Numbered from the stretch's first letter, positions 53,319 to 63,952 are shown. The stretch: 64,000 bases of DNA from Pseudomonas sp. S06B 330 (GCF_002845275.2 NZ_CP088149.1:721501-785500), one strand, 5' to 3'. Numbers and translations are program-made. The notes: generated by a model not told the origin, from the letters alone.

Positions 53319-54143
53319 TCAAGGTTTGCTTAACAGGAAGTTTCCTTTGTTCGGCGCATCGGCGTCTGACTCAAGGCTGTGCACCTGTGCTTCATCCTTG
53401 AGGTTTACCCCAGACAGTTGCCGGCGGCAGGCCTCACGCATCAGGTACAGCAAGCGATGGGCAGCCATGCCATAACTGAGCCCCTCCAAACGCACGTTGG
53501 AGATGCAGTTGCGGTAGGCGTCGGTCAGGCCGACTTTGGGGTTGTAGGTGAAATACAGGCCGAGGCTGTCCGGTGAACTCAGGCCCGGGCGCTCACCGAT
53601 GAGGATTACGGTCATCTTCGCCCCGAGTATCTCGCCCACTTCATCGGCCACGGCCACTCGGCCTTGTTCCACCATTATCACCGGTGCAGTCGACCAGCCG
53701 TCGGCGGCAGACTGTTCTTCAAAACGGGTCAGAAAGGGCAGGGTGTGGCGGTGTACGGCCAGGGCCGAAAGGCCATCGGCGATGACAATCGCCAGGTCGA
53801 CGCCACCAGGATTGGCCTGGGCGTGCTCGCGCAGTTGTTGCGCCGAGTCGGGGTGCAGGCGCCGACCCAGGTCCGGGCGCTGCAGGTAGCTGTCACGGTC
53901 GGCGGCGGCGCTGTGCAGCAGCAAGCTGTCACGCTGGCGCTCACTTAACTGGCTACGCAGGCTCTGGTGATCGAAGGCCAGGTGCACGGCGTCACGGGCC
54001 TGGGCATGGGCGAACTGAAAATCCAGCTGGGCACCGGTCGGCAAGCTGGTGCCGGTGCGGCCCAGAGCAATGCGTGCGGGGGTCAGGCGGCGCAGCTCCA
54101 ACCAAGGGTTGGCGCCGTTGTCAGGTTGTGGGGTGTTGTCCAT
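53319..54143 (-). CDS. eutC: Ethanolamine ammonia-lyase light chain
   Basis: A 274-residue small subunit that helps bind adenosylcobalamin. [75 protein letters not shown] and [20 protein letters not shown] are family signatures. It follows eutB by 11 bases. The BtuF/BtuB pair elsewhere in the window could help supply the cofactor. Confidence 0.96.
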   Translation of the reverse strand: MDNTPQPDNGANPWLELRRLTPARIALGRTGTSLPTGAQLDFQFAHAQARDAVHLAFDHQSLRSQLSERQRDSLLLHSAAADRDSYLQRPDLGRRLHPDSAQQLREHAQANPGGVDLAIVIADGLSALAVHRHTLPFLTRFEEQSAADGWSTAPVIMVEQGRVAVADEVGEILGAKMTVILIGERPGLSSPDSLGLYFTYNPKVGLTDAYRNCISNVRLEGLSYGMAAHRLLYLMREACRRQLSGVNLKDEAQVHSLESDADAPNKGNFLLSKP

Positions 54144-54154
54144 GCTCGCCTCGC

Positions 54155-55549
54155 TTATCCCAGTTGTGCCAAGGCCTGGCGGAACGCCGGTGGCAGGTTG
54201 TCACCGAAGCGCACGCGGCCATCGGCTTGGGTGAAGATGCCATTGCGTGCCAGCCAGGCTTCGAATTCCGGTGCCGGTTTCAGGCCCAGGGTCTGGCGGG
54301 CATAGAGGGCATCGTGGAACGAGGTGGTCTGGTAGTTGAGCATGATGTCGTCGGAGCCGGGGATGCCCATGATGAAGTTGATCCCGGCCACGCCCAGCAG
54401 GGTCAGGAGCATGTCCATGTCGTCCTGGTCGGCTTCGGCATGGTTGGTGTAGCAAATGTCGCAGCCCATCGGTACGCCGAGCAGTTTGCCGCAGAAGTGG
54501 TCTTCAAGGCCGGCGCGGATGATCTGCTTGCCGTTGTACAGGTATTCCGGGCCGATGAAACCGACCACGGTATTGACCAGAAACGGTTTGAAGTGCCGGG
54601 CCACGGCATAGGCGCGGGTTTCGCAGGTTTGCTGGTCGACACCGTGGTGGGCGTTGGCCGACAGCGCACTGCCTTGGCCGGTTTCGAAGTACATCAGGTT
54701 CTGCCCGAGGGTGCCGCGATTGAGGCTCAGGCCGGCGTCGTAGCCTTCCTGCAGGACATTGAGGTTGATGCCGAAACTGGCGTTGGCCGCTTCGGTGCCA
54801 GCGATGGACTGGAACACCAGGTCCAGCGGTACGCCGCGGTTGATCGCCTCGATGGAGGTGGTCACATGGGTCAGTACACAGGCCTGGGTGGGGATGTCGT
54901 AGCGTTGAATGATGGCATCGAGCATTTCCAGCAGGGCGCAGATTGAAGCGATGCTGTCAGTGGCCGGGTTGATGCCGATCATGGCGTCGCCATTGCCATA
55001 GAGCAGGCCGTCGAGAATGCTCGCGGCGATGCCGGCCGGATCATCGGTCGGATGGTTGGGCTGCAGACGGGTCGACAGGCGCCCACGCAGGCCCATGGTG
55101 CCGCGAAAACGGGTGACCACGCGGATCTTTTGCGCCACCAGTACCAGGTCCTGCACGCGCATGATCTTTGACACGGCGGCGGCCATCTCTGGCGTAAGCC
55201 CTGGCGCCAGGGCGCGCAGGCTGGCTTCATCGGCTTGGTCGCTGAGCAACCAGTCGCGCAACCCGCCCACGGTCAGGTGACTTACGGCAGCGAAGGCGCT
55301 GGCATCGTGGGTGTCGATGATCAGGCGGGTAACTTCGTCGTCTTCGTAAGGGATCAGGGCTTCAGTGAGAAAGTGCTTGAGCGGGATGTCCGCCAGAGCC
55401 ATCTGCGCGGCAACCCGTTCGCCATCGTTGCTGGCTGCCACGCCGGCGAGAAAATCACCCGAGCGCGCTGGGCTGGCCTTGGCCATGACGTCTTTGAGGC
55501 TGTCGAAGCGGTAGGTCTGCTGACCTGCCGTGTGTACAAAACTTGCCAT
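54155..55549 (-). CDS. eutB: Ethanolamine ammonia-lyase heavy chain
   Basis: A 464-residue adenosylcobalamin enzyme splitting ethanolamine into acetaldehyde and ammonia. [80 protein letters not shown] and [20 protein letters not shown] are canonical active-site segments. The length matches E. coli EutB (453). Only eutB and eutC are present, with no shell proteins or reactivase (eutA) nearby. Confidence 0.97.
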   Translation of the reverse strand: MASFVHTAGQQTYRFDSLKDVMAKASPARSGDFLAGVAASNDGERVAAQMALADIPLKHFLTEALIPYEDDEVTRLIIDTHDASAFAAVSHLTVGGLRDWLLSDQADEASLRALAPGLTPEMAAAVSKIMRVQDLVLVAQKIRVVTRFRGTMGLRGRLSTRLQPNHPTDDPAGIAASILDGLLYGNGDAMIGINPATDSIASICALLEMLDAIIQRYDIPTQACVLTHVTTSIEAINRGVPLDLVFQSIAGTEAANASFGINLNVLQEGYDAGLSLNRGTLGQNLMYFETGQGSALSANAHHGVDQQTCETRAYAVARHFKPFLVNTVVGFIGPEYLYNGKQIIRAGLEDHFCGKLLGVPMGCDICYTNHAEADQDDMDMLLTLLGVAGINFIMGIPGSDDIMLNYQTTSFHDALYARQTLGLKPAPEFEAWLARNGIFTQADGRVRFGDNLPPAFRQALAQLG

Positions 55550-55564
55550 ACAGAATCTCCAGAA

Positions 55565-55587
55565 CGCCGCAGGCCGAACCTGCGGCG
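55565..55587. other. Hairpin between eat and eutB
   Basis: CGCCGCAGG pairs perfectly with CCTGCGGCG around loop CCGAA. It lies in the 51-base gap between eat and eutB; no T tract follows. It may stabilise or separate operon segments. Confidence 0.55.
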
Positions 55588-55600
55588 CAGGTGGCGTTGA

Positions 55601-57049
55601 TCAGTGCAGGGCCTGTTCGGCCTTTTGGATCGCGGCGAATTCCTCTTCCGGTGTCCCGGCGACCAGGTGGTGCCGGCTGTAGAACGCAAAGTACGCAATC
55701 AGTACGCCGTAGATGATCGCAGCGCCAATCACCACCCGTGGATCAACCAGGAAGCCGGCGATTACGGCGATGCACGCCAGCACCAAGGCAACGCCTGAAG
55801 TGAAGATCCCGCCCGGCGTGCGGTATGGGCGCTCCATTTTGGGGCGTTTGATCCGCAGGGTGATGTGCGCGGCCATCATCAGTACATAAGACAGCGTAGC
55901 GCCGAACACCGCAACCAGGATCAGCAGGTCACCCTGGCCGGTCAGCGACAGGCCAAAACCGATAATCCCGGGGATCACCAGCGCTAGCACTGGCGCCTTG
56001 CTCTTGTTGGTCTGGGAGAGTTTGCGTGGCAGGTAGCCTGCGCGGGACAAGGCAAAGATCTGCCGCGAGTAGGCGTAGATGATCGAGAAGAAGCTGGCGA
56101 TCAAGCCGGCCAGGCCCACCAGGTTGACGAAACCGCCCATCCAGGTCGAACCACCATAGGCTTTGGACAGTGCTTCAACCAGCGGGTTACCCGAGCTTTT
56201 CAGTGCGTCGGCGCCTGCGCCGCCAGGGCCGACCACGAGGATCAGCAGGGCGAAGGCCAGCAGCACCAACATGGCGCCAATCAGACCGCGAGGCAGGTCA
56301 CGCTTGGGGTTCTTGGTTTCTTCGGCGGCCAGCGGCACGCCTTCGACCGCGAGGAAGAACCAGATGGCATAGGGGATCGCCGCCCACACTCCGACATAGC
56401 CGAACGGCAGGAAACTGCTGGCGCCAGCGGCATCGGTCTGGGCGATGTCGAACAGGTTGTTCACATCAAAGTGCGGCACCATCGCGACCAGGAACACGCC
56501 CAGGGCAATCGCCGCCACGGCGGTGATGATGAACATCAGCTTCAGCGCTTCACCGACGCCAAAGATGTGGATGCCGATAAAGATGATGTAGAAGGCCAGG
56601 TAGATCATCCAGCCGCCAATGCCGAACAGCGACTCACAATAGGCACCGATGAACACGGCAATCGCGGCCGGGGCGATGGCGTATTCGATCAGGATTGCCG
56701 TGCCGGTCAGAAACCCGCCCCAGGGCCCGAACGCACTGCGGGCAAAGCCGTAGCCGCCACCGGCGGTGGGAATCATCGACGACAGTTCCGCCAGGGAGAA
56801 GCACATGCACAAGTACATGGTGGCCATCAGCAAGGTGGCGAGGAACATGCCACCCCAGCCGCCTTGGGCCAGGCCGAAGTTCCAGCCGGCGTAGTCGCCG
56901 GAAATCACATAGGCAACGCCCAGGCCTACCAGCAGGACCCAGCCTGCGGCACCTTTTTTCAGTTCACGTTGTTGGAAGTAATCGTGGCCGACTTTTTCGA
57001 AGTCAACAGAGGAGCCTGCCGGCACGCTGCCGGATTGATCGCTTGGCAT
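55601..57049 (-). CDS. eat: Ethanolamine permease (APC family)
   Basis: A 482-residue amino acid-polyamine-organocation transporter with twelve predicted helices. WVLLVGLGVAYVISGDYAGW, LAELSSMIPTAGGGYGFARS, FGPWGGFLTGTAILIEYAIA and FLAVEGVPLAAEETKNPKRD are the APC substrate-path segments. The ATG at 57049 has AGGTGA five bases upstream and is preferred over a GTG at 57058. It lies upstream of eutB in the same operon. Confidence 0.93.
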   Translation of the reverse strand: MPSDQSGSVPAGSSVDFEKVGHDYFQQRELKKGAAGWVLLVGLGVAYVISGDYAGWNFGLAQGGWGGMFLATLLMATMYLCMCFSLAELSSMIPTAGGGYGFARSAFGPWGGFLTGTAILIEYAIAPAAIAVFIGAYCESLFGIGGWMIYLAFYIIFIGIHIFGVGEALKLMFIITAVAAIALGVFLVAMVPHFDVNNLFDIAQTDAAGASSFLPFGYVGVWAAIPYAIWFFLAVEGVPLAAEETKNPKRDLPRGLIGAMLVLLAFALLILVVGPGGAGADALKSSGNPLVEALSKAYGGSTWMGGFVNLVGLAGLIASFFSIIYAYSRQIFALSRAGYLPRKLSQTNKSKAPVLALVIPGIIGFGLSLTGQGDLLILVAVFGATLSYVLMMAAHITLRIKRPKMERPYRTPGGIFTSGVALVLACIAVIAGFLVDPRVVIGAAIIYGVLIAYFAFYSRHHLVAGTPEEEFAAIQKAEQALH

Positions 57050-57123
57050 AGGGTTCACCTGTTTTTTTTATCGTCACCGGCGAGTGCCGGTTCCTGTGGT
57101 GATGGTCTTGCAGGAAGCGAGCC

Positions 57124-57150
57124 AGAGCGGTCCCGTGCGGGGACCGCTCT
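57124..57150. other. Hairpin between the aldehyde dehydrogenase gene and eat
   Basis: AGAGCGGTCCC pairs with GGGACCGCTCT around GTGCG. It resembles a weak terminator and could separate expression of the dehydrogenase from eat-eutBC. Confidence 0.55.
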
Positions 57151-57159
57151 GTTTGCGGG

Positions 57160-58680
57160 TTAGAAGAAGCCCAGTGGGTTGATGTCGTAGCTGACCAGCA
57201 GGTTTTTGGTCTGCTGGTAGTGGTCGAGCATCATTTTATGGGTTTCACGGCCGACGCCGGACTTCTTGTAGCCACCGAACGCGGCGTGGGCCGGGTACAG
57301 GTGGTAGCAGTTGGTCCACACGCGGCCCGCCTTGATGCCGCGGCCCATGCGGTAGGCGCGGTTGATGTCGCGGGTCCAGACGCCAGCACCGAGACCGAAT
57401 TCGGTATCGTTGGCGATCGCCAGGGCTTCGGCTTCATCCTTGAAGGTGGTGACGCTGACCACTGGGCCAAAGATCTCTTCCTGGAACACACGCATCTGGT
57501 TGGTGCCCTTGAGCAGGGTCGGCTGGATGTAGTAACCGGTCGACAGGCTGCCTTCGAGTTTTTCCACCTTGCCGCCGGTGAGCAGCTCGGCACCTTCCTT
57601 CTCGGCGATTTCCAGGTAGGAGAGGATCTTGTCGAATTGTTGCTCGGAGGCCTGGGCGCCGACCATGGTGTCGGTATCCAGTGGGTCGCCGCGCTTGATC
57701 TGTTTGATCTTCTTCATCACCTCTTGCATGAACGCTGGGTAGATCGATTCCTGTACCAGAGCCCGCGATGGGCAGGTGCACACTTCACCCTGGTTGAAGA
57801 ACGCCAGCACCAGGCCTTCGGCCGCTTTCTCGATGAACGAAGGCTCGGCCTGCATGATGTCTTCGAAGAAGATGTTCGGCGATTTGCCGCCCAGTTCCAC
57901 AGTCGACGGGATGATGTTCTCGGCAGCGCATTTCATGATGTGCGAGCCCACCGGGGTGGAACCGGTGAAGGCAATCTTGGCGATACGCTTGCTGGTGGCC
58001 AGGGCTTCACCGGCTTCGCGGCCATAGCCTTGAACTACGTTGAGTACGCCCGGTGGCAGCAGATCGCCGATCACTTCCAGTAGCACGCTGATGCCCAGCG
58101 GGGTCTGCTCGGCGGGCTTGAGCACCACACAGTTGCCAGCGGCCAGGGCTGGCGCGAGCTTCCAGGCGGCCATCAAGATCGGGAAGTTCCACGGGATTAT
58201 CTGTCCGACCACGCCCAGCGGTTCATGAATGTGATAAGCCACGGTATTGCCGTCGATTTCAGCGGCGCCGCCTTCCTGGGCGCGCAGGCAGCCGGCGAAG
58301 TAGCGGAAGTGGTCGGCAGCCAGGGGAATGTCGGCGTTGAGGGTTTCGCGGATGGCTTTGCCGTTGTCCCAAGTCTCGGTAATGGCCAGCAGTTCGAGGT
58401 TCTGTTCGATGCGGTCGGCGATCTTCAGCAGGATCAGCGAGCGTGCCTGCACCGAGGTGGTGCCCCAGGCATCAGCGGCGGCATGGGCCGCGTCCAGGGC
58501 TTTTTCGACGTCTTCGGCAGTGGAGCGTGGGAATTCGGCGATCAGTTGGCCGTTCACCGGGGAAGTGTTTTCGAAGTACTGCCCTTTGACCGGCGCAACG
58601 AACTCGCCACCAATGTAGTTGCCATAACGGCTCTTGAAGGAAACCTTGGCGCCTTCGGTACCGGGATGTGCGTAACGCAT
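57160..58680 (-). CDS. exaC: NAD+-dependent aldehyde dehydrogenase, ExaC-like
   Basis: A 506-residue enzyme that would oxidise acetaldehyde from ethanolamine to acetate. [40 protein letters not shown], the general-base segment [14 protein letters not shown] and the nucleophile Cys in [18 protein letters not shown] are all present. The ending [15 protein letters not shown] is typical of the ExaC/AcoD group. AGGAG lies seven bases before the ATG. A sigma54-type promoter precedes it, and eat-eutB-eutC follow on the same strand. Confidence 0.95.
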   Translation of the reverse strand: MRYAHPGTEGAKVSFKSRYGNYIGGEFVAPVKGQYFENTSPVNGQLIAEFPRSTAEDVEKALDAAHAAADAWGTTSVQARSLILLKIADRIEQNLELLAITETWDNGKAIRETLNADIPLAADHFRYFAGCLRAQEGGAAEIDGNTVAYHIHEPLGVVGQIIPWNFPILMAAWKLAPALAAGNCVVLKPAEQTPLGISVLLEVIGDLLPPGVLNVVQGYGREAGEALATSKRIAKIAFTGSTPVGSHIMKCAAENIIPSTVELGGKSPNIFFEDIMQAEPSFIEKAAEGLVLAFFNQGEVCTCPSRALVQESIYPAFMQEVMKKIKQIKRGDPLDTDTMVGAQASEQQFDKILSYLEIAEKEGAELLTGGKVEKLEGSLSTGYYIQPTLLKGTNQMRVFQEEIFGPVVSVTTFKDEAEALAIANDTEFGLGAGVWTRDINRAYRMGRGIKAGRVWTNCYHLYPAHAAFGGYKKSGVGRETHKMMLDHYQQTKNLLVSYDINPLGFF

Positions 58681-58729
58681 GGTGTGTCTCCTGGCTATTT
58701 TGTTTGTTGGGAGGATAGTTAAAGCATAG

Positions 58730-58745
58730 AGCAAGGCTTGGGCCA
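58730..58745 (-). promoter_or_regulatory. Sigma54 (RpoN) promoter for the ethanolamine operon
   Basis: On the minus strand the bases read TGGCCCAAGCCTTGCT, matching TGGCACG-N4-TTGCT with the GG and GC elements ten bases apart. Transcription would start near 58720, about 40 bases before the dehydrogenase ATG. A sigma54 activator is encoded next door. Confidence 0.75.
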
Positions 58746-58819
58746 CTGTTGCCAGGGCTAGGTAAATCAATGGGTTGCGGGGGTTTTGCAGCCCTTGAAG
58801 GGGAGGGCTGTGGCAGCGG

Positions 58820-58848
58820 CGGTACAGTACGGGTGACACTTTGTACCG
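58820..58848. promoter_or_regulatory. Inverted repeat, candidate activator-binding (enhancer) site
   Basis: CGGTACA (58820-58826) and TGTACCG (58842-58848) are perfect inverted copies 15 bases apart, about 75 bases upstream of the sigma54 promoter. The spacing suits an enhancer-binding protein. The link to the adjacent regulator is inferred. Confidence 0.5.
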
Positions 58849-58947
58849 TTAATGGCACAGGCCGTGACTGAGCGGTCGAACCGGCATTGCAATGCGTGGA
58901 CGGGTGGAGGATGCTGGGCCTGACTCGTCTGGGGAGAACAATAAAAA

Positions 58948-60870
58948 GTGCAGAACAATCACCTCAGCCGGCACGCCCGGCAAGTCCTTACGGTGACCCA
59001 GGGCAAGGCGCAGATGCATGGGCCTGGCAGTGATCCGTCGATTGCCCGCTCCTGGTTGCGTTGCCTTGAGGATTACCATCTGGACCCGGCGCAGAGCATG
59101 GCGCCGACGGTCCTCGAGCACGGCCGCGTGCTGGAAAGCCGCGAGCGCCTGCAGCAGGTGCTTCAGATTGCCGGCAACGAAATGAACAGCCTGCACCAGC
59201 AGTTGTCCGGCGCCGGGCATGCGGTGCTGCTGACCGATGCCCGCGGGGTGATCCTCAATTGCGTCACGGCACCGACCGAGCGGCGTATCTTCGAGCGCGC
59301 CGGGCTGTGGCTGGGGGCGGACTGGAGCGAGGCGCGCGAGGGGACCAACGGTATTGGCACCTGTCTGGTCGAGCGTCAGGCACTGACCATCCATCAAGAC
59401 GAACATTTCCGTGGCCGGCACACCGGCCTGACCTGCTCGGCGAGCCCGGTATTCGACCCACATGGCGAGCTGCTGGCGGTATTGGATGTTTCTTCGGCGC
59501 GTCCGGATGTTTCACGCCAGAGCCAGTTCCACACCATGGCCCTGGTCAACCTCTCGGCGAAGATGATCGAGAGCTGTTATTTCCTGCGTTATTTCGAGAA
59601 TCAATGGTTGCTGCGCTTTCACCTGCAGGCCGAATCGGTGGGCCTGTTCAGTGAAGGCTTGCTGGCGTTCGATGGCGAGGGGCGGATCTGCGCTGTGAAC
59701 CAGAGTGCGCTGAATTTGCTCGGCACCATTCGTGGCGGCGCCTTGGGCAAGCCGGTGGAGATGTTCTTCGATTGTGCGGTGGATGAGCTGTTCAGCCGTG
59801 CCACCGTACAAGCCAATACCAGCTGGCCGCTACGCACCCGTGATGGTCGCTTGCTGTTCGCCAGTGTGCGTGGCCAGGTGCGCTCCCCGCTGCAACCTTC
59901 GTTGCCAACCCCGCAGCCGGCCGCCAAGGGGGAGAAAGCGGGGGCGATCTGCCTGCTCGATCCACAACTGCAACATGAGTTTCGTCGTGCAGTGAGGGTG
60001 TTCGAGCGTGACGTGCCGCTGCTGATAAATGGTGAAACCGGTAGTGGCAAGGAAGCCTTCGCCAAGGCTGTGCATCAGGCCAGTGAGCGTCGCGAGCGGG
60101 CTTTTGTAGCCTTGAATTGCGCCTCCATTCCGGAAAGCCTGATCGAGAGCGAATTGTTCGGTTATCGCGGTGGCAGTTTCACCGGTGCACGCAAGGAGGG
60201 TATGCGCGGTAAGTTGCAACAGGCTGACGGCGGCACCTTGCTGCTCGATGAGATCGGCGACATGCCCCTGGCCTTGCAGACCCGCCTGCTGCGGGTGTTG
60301 GAAGATCGTATGGTGGTGCCGATCGGCGGCGAGCCACAGGCCGTCAACGTGCGCATCATCAGTGCCACCCACCGCAACCTGCTCGAACGGGTTGAGGATG
60401 GCAGTTTTCGCGAAGACCTTTATTACCGCCTCAACGGCCTGGAAATCGAACTGCCAGCCCTGCGCGAGCGCAGTGATAAAACCCAATTGCTCGATTTCAT
60501 CCTCGCTGAGGAGGCGGGCGATCAGGCGATCAGTGTCGAGCCAGGCGCGCGGGATGCGCTGCTGGGGTTTGCCTGGCCGGGCAACGTGCGTCAGTTGCGC
60601 AACGTCTTGCGCACCTTGGTGGCGCTGTGTGATGACGGCTGTATCAAGCAGCGTGATCTGCCGCCTATCGTGCGCAATGGGGCTGTCGTCGCAGCGCCGC
60701 TGCCACAGGGCAAAAGTGAATTCCCGTTGGAGGATGCCGAGCGCATGGCGTTGCTCGCTATTCTGGAACAATATCGCTGGCACATGACCCATGTCGCCGC
60801 GCAGTTGGGGGTCAGTCGCAATACCTTGTATCGAAAACTTCGCAAACACGGTATCGCCCGTAGCCTTTGA
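58948..60870 (+). CDS. eatR: Sigma54-dependent activator of ethanolamine catabolism (EatR-like)
   Basis: A 640-residue enhancer-binding protein. A GAF-like sensor domain (about 65-200; GAGHAVLLTDARGVILNCVT) is followed by a PAS-like segment (about 230-300), an AAA+ domain (about 340-560) and a Fis-type HTH at the C-terminus (HMTHVAAQLGVSRNTLYRKL). Walker A is NGETGSGKEAFAKAVH, the sigma54-contact loop reads GSFTGA (Ser replacing the usual Ala, as in AcoR), and Walker B is TLLLDEIGD. The start is GTG with GGGGAG 11 bases upstream. P. aeruginosa PA4021 (EatR) occupies the same place, from memory. Confidence 0.9.
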   Translation: MQNNHLSRHARQVLTVTQGKAQMHGPGSDPSIARSWLRCLEDYHLDPAQSMAPTVLEHGRVLESRERLQQVLQIAGNEMNSLHQQLSGAGHAVLLTDARGVILNCVTAPTERRIFERAGLWLGADWSEAREGTNGIGTCLVERQALTIHQDEHFRGRHTGLTCSASPVFDPHGELLAVLDVSSARPDVSRQSQFHTMALVNLSAKMIESCYFLRYFENQWLLRFHLQAESVGLFSEGLLAFDGEGRICAVNQSALNLLGTIRGGALGKPVEMFFDCAVDELFSRATVQANTSWPLRTRDGRLLFASVRGQVRSPLQPSLPTPQPAAKGEKAGAICLLDPQLQHEFRRAVRVFERDVPLLINGETGSGKEAFAKAVHQASERRERAFVALNCASIPESLIESELFGYRGGSFTGARKEGMRGKLQQADGGTLLLDEIGDMPLALQTRLLRVLEDRMVVPIGGEPQAVNVRIISATHRNLLERVEDGSFREDLYYRLNGLEIELPALRERSDKTQLLDFILAEEAGDQAISVEPGARDALLGFAWPGNVRQLRNVLRTLVALCDDGCIKQRDLPPIVRNGAVVAAPLPQGKSEFPLEDAERMALLAILEQYRWHMTHVAAQLGVSRNTLYRKLRKHGIARSL

Positions 60871-60936
60871 GCGAAACACAGGATGCGAATTCCTGCGCCC
60901 TGGGCTACCCTGCCTCGACGTTTTGCGAGGTCGATA

Positions 60937-62286
60937 ATGCACATTCATATTCTTGGTATTTGCGGCACTTTCATGGGCTCTCTGGCAGTGCTGGCCAAAG
61001 AACTCGGGCATCGGGTCACCGGCTCCGACGCCAATGTCTATCCACCCATGAGCACCCAGCTTGAAGCCCAGGGTATCGAGCTGACCCAGGGGTATGACGC
61101 CGCTCAGCTGGACCCGGCACCTGACCTGGTGGTCATCGGCAACGCGCTGTCGCGCGGTAACCCTGCAGTCGAGTATGTGCTCAACAAAGGCTTGCCTTAT
61201 GTCTCCGGCCCGCAGTGGCTGGCGGATCACGTCCTGCAAGGGCGCTGGGTGCTGGCGGTGGCCGGTACCCACGGTAAAACCACCACCAGCAGTATGCTGG
61301 CTTGGGTGCTGGAGCATGCCGGCATGAGTCCGGGCTTCTTGATCGGTGGCGTACCGCAGAACTTCTCGGTGTCGGCACGTTTGGGCGGCACGCCGTTCTT
61401 CGTGGTCGAGGCCGATGAATACGACAGCGCCTTCTTCGACAAACGCTCGAAATTTGTTCACTACCGCCCGCGCACGGCGATCCTCAATAACCTTGAGTTT
61501 GATCACGCGGATATTTTCCCTGATCTGGCTGCGATCGAGCGGCAGTTCCACCATTTGGTGCGCACCATTCCAAGCGAAGGCCTGGTGATTCATCCCACCA
61601 CTGAGCAAGCCTTGGAGCGGGTGATTTCGATGGGCTGCTGGACCCCGGTGCAAACCACCGGCGAAGGCGGGCAGTGGCAGGTCAAACTGCTCAGCGCCGA
61701 CGGCTCGCGCTTCGAAGTCAGCTTCGAGGGCGAAACCCAAGGTGTGGTCGAGTGGGAGCTGACCGGTCAGCACAACGTCGCCAACGCCCTGGCCACTCTG
61801 GCCGCCGCTCGCCATGTCGGTGTGGTGCCAGCCATGGGTATTGCCGCACTGAGCGCGTTCAAGAGCGTCAAACGGCGCATGGAGAAGGTGGCTGAAGTGC
61901 AGGGTGTCACCATCTATGACGACTTTGCGCACCACCCGACAGCAATTGCCACCACCCTCGACGGCCTGCGCAAGCGCATCGGCGATGCACCGCTGATCGC
62001 TGTGATCGAGCCACGCTCCAACTCGATGAAGCTGGGCGCTCACCGTGATGGCTTGCCGGAGAGTGTCAACGACGCCGATCAGGTGATCTGGTATGCACCG
62101 CCTAACCTGGGTTGGGACCTGGCCGCCACCGCTGCCGAATGCAAGGTGCCGTCGATTGTCGCCGACAGCCTTGAAGCGATCATTGAGCGGGTCAAGAGCC
62201 AGGCCAAGCCCGGCACTCAGGTGGTGATCATGAGCAACGGTGGTTTTGGCGGCTTGCACGGCAAGCTCGCCGAGGCGTTGAAATGA
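60937..62286 (+). CDS. mpl: UDP-N-acetylmuramate:L-alanyl-gamma-D-glutamyl-meso-diaminopimelate ligase
   Basis: A 449-residue murein-recycling ligase that rejoins recovered tripeptide to UDP-MurNAc. [20 protein letters not shown] is the UDP-binding start, [20 protein letters not shown] the ATP P-loop, and [20 protein letters not shown] plus [11 protein letters not shown] the Mg site. [20 protein letters not shown] is the C-terminal signature. GAGG precedes the ATG. It overlaps ubiX by four bases. Confidence 0.97.
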   Translation: MHIHILGICGTFMGSLAVLAKELGHRVTGSDANVYPPMSTQLEAQGIELTQGYDAAQLDPAPDLVVIGNALSRGNPAVEYVLNKGLPYVSGPQWLADHVLQGRWVLAVAGTHGKTTTSSMLAWVLEHAGMSPGFLIGGVPQNFSVSARLGGTPFFVVEADEYDSAFFDKRSKFVHYRPRTAILNNLEFDHADIFPDLAAIERQFHHLVRTIPSEGLVIHPTTEQALERVISMGCWTPVQTTGEGGQWQVKLLSADGSRFEVSFEGETQGVVEWELTGQHNVANALATLAAARHVGVVPAMGIAALSAFKSVKRRMEKVAEVQGVTIYDDFAHHPTAIATTLDGLRKRIGDAPLIAVIEPRSNSMKLGAHRDGLPESVNDADQVIWYAPPNLGWDLAATAAECKVPSIVADSLEAIIERVKSQAKPGTQVVIMSNGGFGGLHGKLAEALK

Positions 62287-62912
62287 GCGGGCCGGAACGC
62301 ATCACTCTGGCCATGACCGGGGCTTCGGGGGCGCAGTATGGGCTGCGCCTGCTCGATTGCCTGGTGCGCGAAGACCGCGAGGTGCATTTTTTGATCTCCA
62401 AGGCGGCGCAATTGGTGATGTCGACCGAGACCGATGTGCTGCTTCCGGCTAAACCGCAGATGATGCAGGCCTTTCTGACCGAATACACCGGCGCTGCCCC
62501 CGGGCAGATTCGTGTGTATGGCAAGGAAGACTGGATGTCGCCAGTGGCATCCGGTTCTGGTGCGCCGGCGGCAATGGTGGTGGTGCCCTGTTCCACGGGC
62601 ACGTTGTCCGCGATTGCCACCGGGGCTTGCAACAACCTGATCGAACGCGCTGCCGATGTCACCCTCAAAGAGCGTCGGCAGTTGATCCTGGTGCCGCGTG
62701 AAGCGCCCTTTTCGACCATTCACCTTGAGAACATGCTCAAGTTGTCGAACATGGGCGCGGTGATCTTGCCGGCAGCACCTGGCTTTTATCATCAGCCGCA
62801 GACCATCGACGACTTGATCGACTTTGTTGTGGCGCGGATTCTCAACCTATTGAACATTCCTCAGGACATGCTGCCGCGTTGGGGTGAGCATCACTTCGGC
62901 GCGGATGAATGA
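62283..62912 (+). CDS. ubiX: Flavin prenyltransferase UbiX
   Basis: A 209-residue enzyme making the prenylated FMN cofactor needed by UbiD decarboxylases in ubiquinone synthesis. [20 protein letters not shown] binds [23 protein letters not shown] and [20 protein letters not shown] are the prenyl-phosphate site signatures. Coupled to mpl (ATGA) and to the following lipoprotein gene, also by a four-base overlap. Confidence 0.97.
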   Translation: MSGPERITLAMTGASGAQYGLRLLDCLVREDREVHFLISKAAQLVMSTETDVLLPAKPQMMQAFLTEYTGAAPGQIRVYGKEDWMSPVASGSGAPAAMVVVPCSTGTLSAIATGACNNLIERAADVTLKERRQLILVPREAPFSTIHLENMLKLSNMGAVILPAAPGFYHQPQTIDDLIDFVVARILNLLNIPQDMLPRWGEHHFGADE

Positions 62913-63196
62913 AGCGACTGCTGGGTGTAGCGCTGCTGGGGTTGCTGGTTAGCGGTTGCGCTACGGTGCGTACGCTGGATGCCGCCAAGCCGGGAGCGCC
63001 GCTGGTCTACAGTGGCACCCGGCTGGACTGGTATGTGATGCAGGGTGGCTGTTGCCCGATGGATCGCTTTGGTGCGCAAGCGCCGCGTTATCCGGGGTTG
63101 GACCTGCCGGGCAGTATGCTGCTCGACACCCTGTTGTTGCCGTTGTCGGTATTGACGGCGTTGGGGATCGGCTTTCAGGCAACAGGTGGTTTGTAG
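62909..63196 (+). CDS. YceK/YidQ-family lipoprotein (DUF1375)
   Basis: 95 residues. A lipobox (LVSGCAT) follows [12 protein letters not shown]. The body carries [20 protein letters not shown] and [20 protein letters not shown], the DUF1375 pattern: a short periplasmic part, then a hydrophobic C-terminal segment. It is the third gene of the mpl-ubiX unit by overlap. The function is unknown. Confidence 0.82.
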   Translation: MKRLLGVALLGLLVSGCATVRTLDAAKPGAPLVYSGTRLDWYVMQGGCCPMDRFGAQAPRYPGLDLPGSMLLDTLLLPLSVLTALGIGFQATGGL

Positions 63197-63200
63197 GTCG

Positions 63201-63305
63201 CCGTAGCCGCTGCCGCCAGGCTGCGATTGGGCGCGGAGCGGCCATGACCCCAATTGCGTCTGCTTTGCAGCCGATCGCAGCCTCGTGCCTCGGCAGCGGC
63301 TACGG
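63201..63305. repeat. REPIN-type element, copy 3
   Basis: CCGTAGCCGCTGCC (63201-63214) and GGCAGCGGCTACGG (63292-63305) are perfect inverted arms, continuing into AGGCTGCGAT and ATCGCAGCCT. It fills the gap between the YceK-like gene and the convergent oxidoreductase gene. Confidence 0.85.
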
Positions 63306-63310
63306 TGTCC

Positions 63311-63952
63311 TTACTTGCCGAGCCTGCGCAGTTCATCGGATTCGACAATACGAATGCCATCTTGCTCTTCCAGCGCCAAGCGCCACAGCGCGCGGGCCAG
63401 TTGGCAGGCTTCAATGCCACGGTACTTTCCGGGAATCAGCTTCGACAATGGGCCGGCAACGCGCTCGGCCAGTCGTGGCTCAGGCCGGTCGCCCAGCAGT
63501 AAAGAAGGTCGGGCAATGGTCAGCTGCGGCCAATCCTGGGCCTTCAGCGCTGCTTCCATCTCACCCTTGACCCGGTTGTAGAAAACCGGCGATCTGCGGT
63601 CGGCACCCAACGCACTGACCACCAGCAGGTGGCGCGCGCCCATCTCCCGGGCACGCTTGCCAAAGGCCACGACCATGTCCAGGTCGACGGCGCGGAAGGC
63701 AGGCTCGGAGCCGGCTTGTTTGATGGTGGTGCCCAGGCAGCAGAAGGCGATATCGACGCGGCCGGCCAGTTGCGGCAGGAACACCGCCGGATCGCCAACC
63801 GGGTTTTCCAGGTGCGGGTGTTCGGCCAGTGGGCGTCGGGTAGGGGCCAGCACTCGATTCACGGTAGGCTCATTGAGCAACCGATCGAGTAAATGTTCAC
63901 CGGTAAGTCCGGTGGCTCCGGCAAGCAAGATATGCTGAGGCGTCAAGTACAT
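63311..63952 (-). CDS. NAD(P)-binding oxidoreductase, atypical SDR (HTATIP2-like)
   Basis: 213 residues. [20 protein letters not shown] is the dinucleotide site; [20 protein letters not shown] and [20 protein letters not shown] resemble HTATIP2/YbjT-like atypical SDRs. [20 protein letters not shown] supplies the Ser and the Tyr-x3-Lys (YNRVK) pair. The substrate is unknown. It reads leftward, convergent with the mpl-ubiX group and separated from it by a REPIN. Confidence 0.85.
   Translation of the reverse strand: MYLTPQHILLAGATGLTGEHLLDRLLNEPTVNRVLAPTRRPLAEHPHLENPVGDPAVFLPQLAGRVDIAFCCLGTTIKQAGSEPAFRAVDLDMVVAFGKRAREMGARHLLVVSALGADRRSPVFYNRVKGEMEAALKAQDWPQLTIARPSLLLGDRPEPRLAERVAGPLSKLIPGKYRGIEACQLARALWRLALEEQDGIRIVESDELRRLGK

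Noticed and set aside
54074..54946. A 290-codon plus-strand frame
   Set aside because: Antisense to eutB and eutC; no independent coding evidence.
53319..58680. Ethanolamine microcompartment
   Set aside because: No shell proteins, eutA or other compartment genes are seen; only the minimal permease, lyase and dehydrogenase set.
59830..62259. A very long open frame (about 800 codons) on the minus strand
   Set aside because: It is the antisense of eatR and mpl, both of which have complete family motifs; high G+C codon bias produces such mirror frames.
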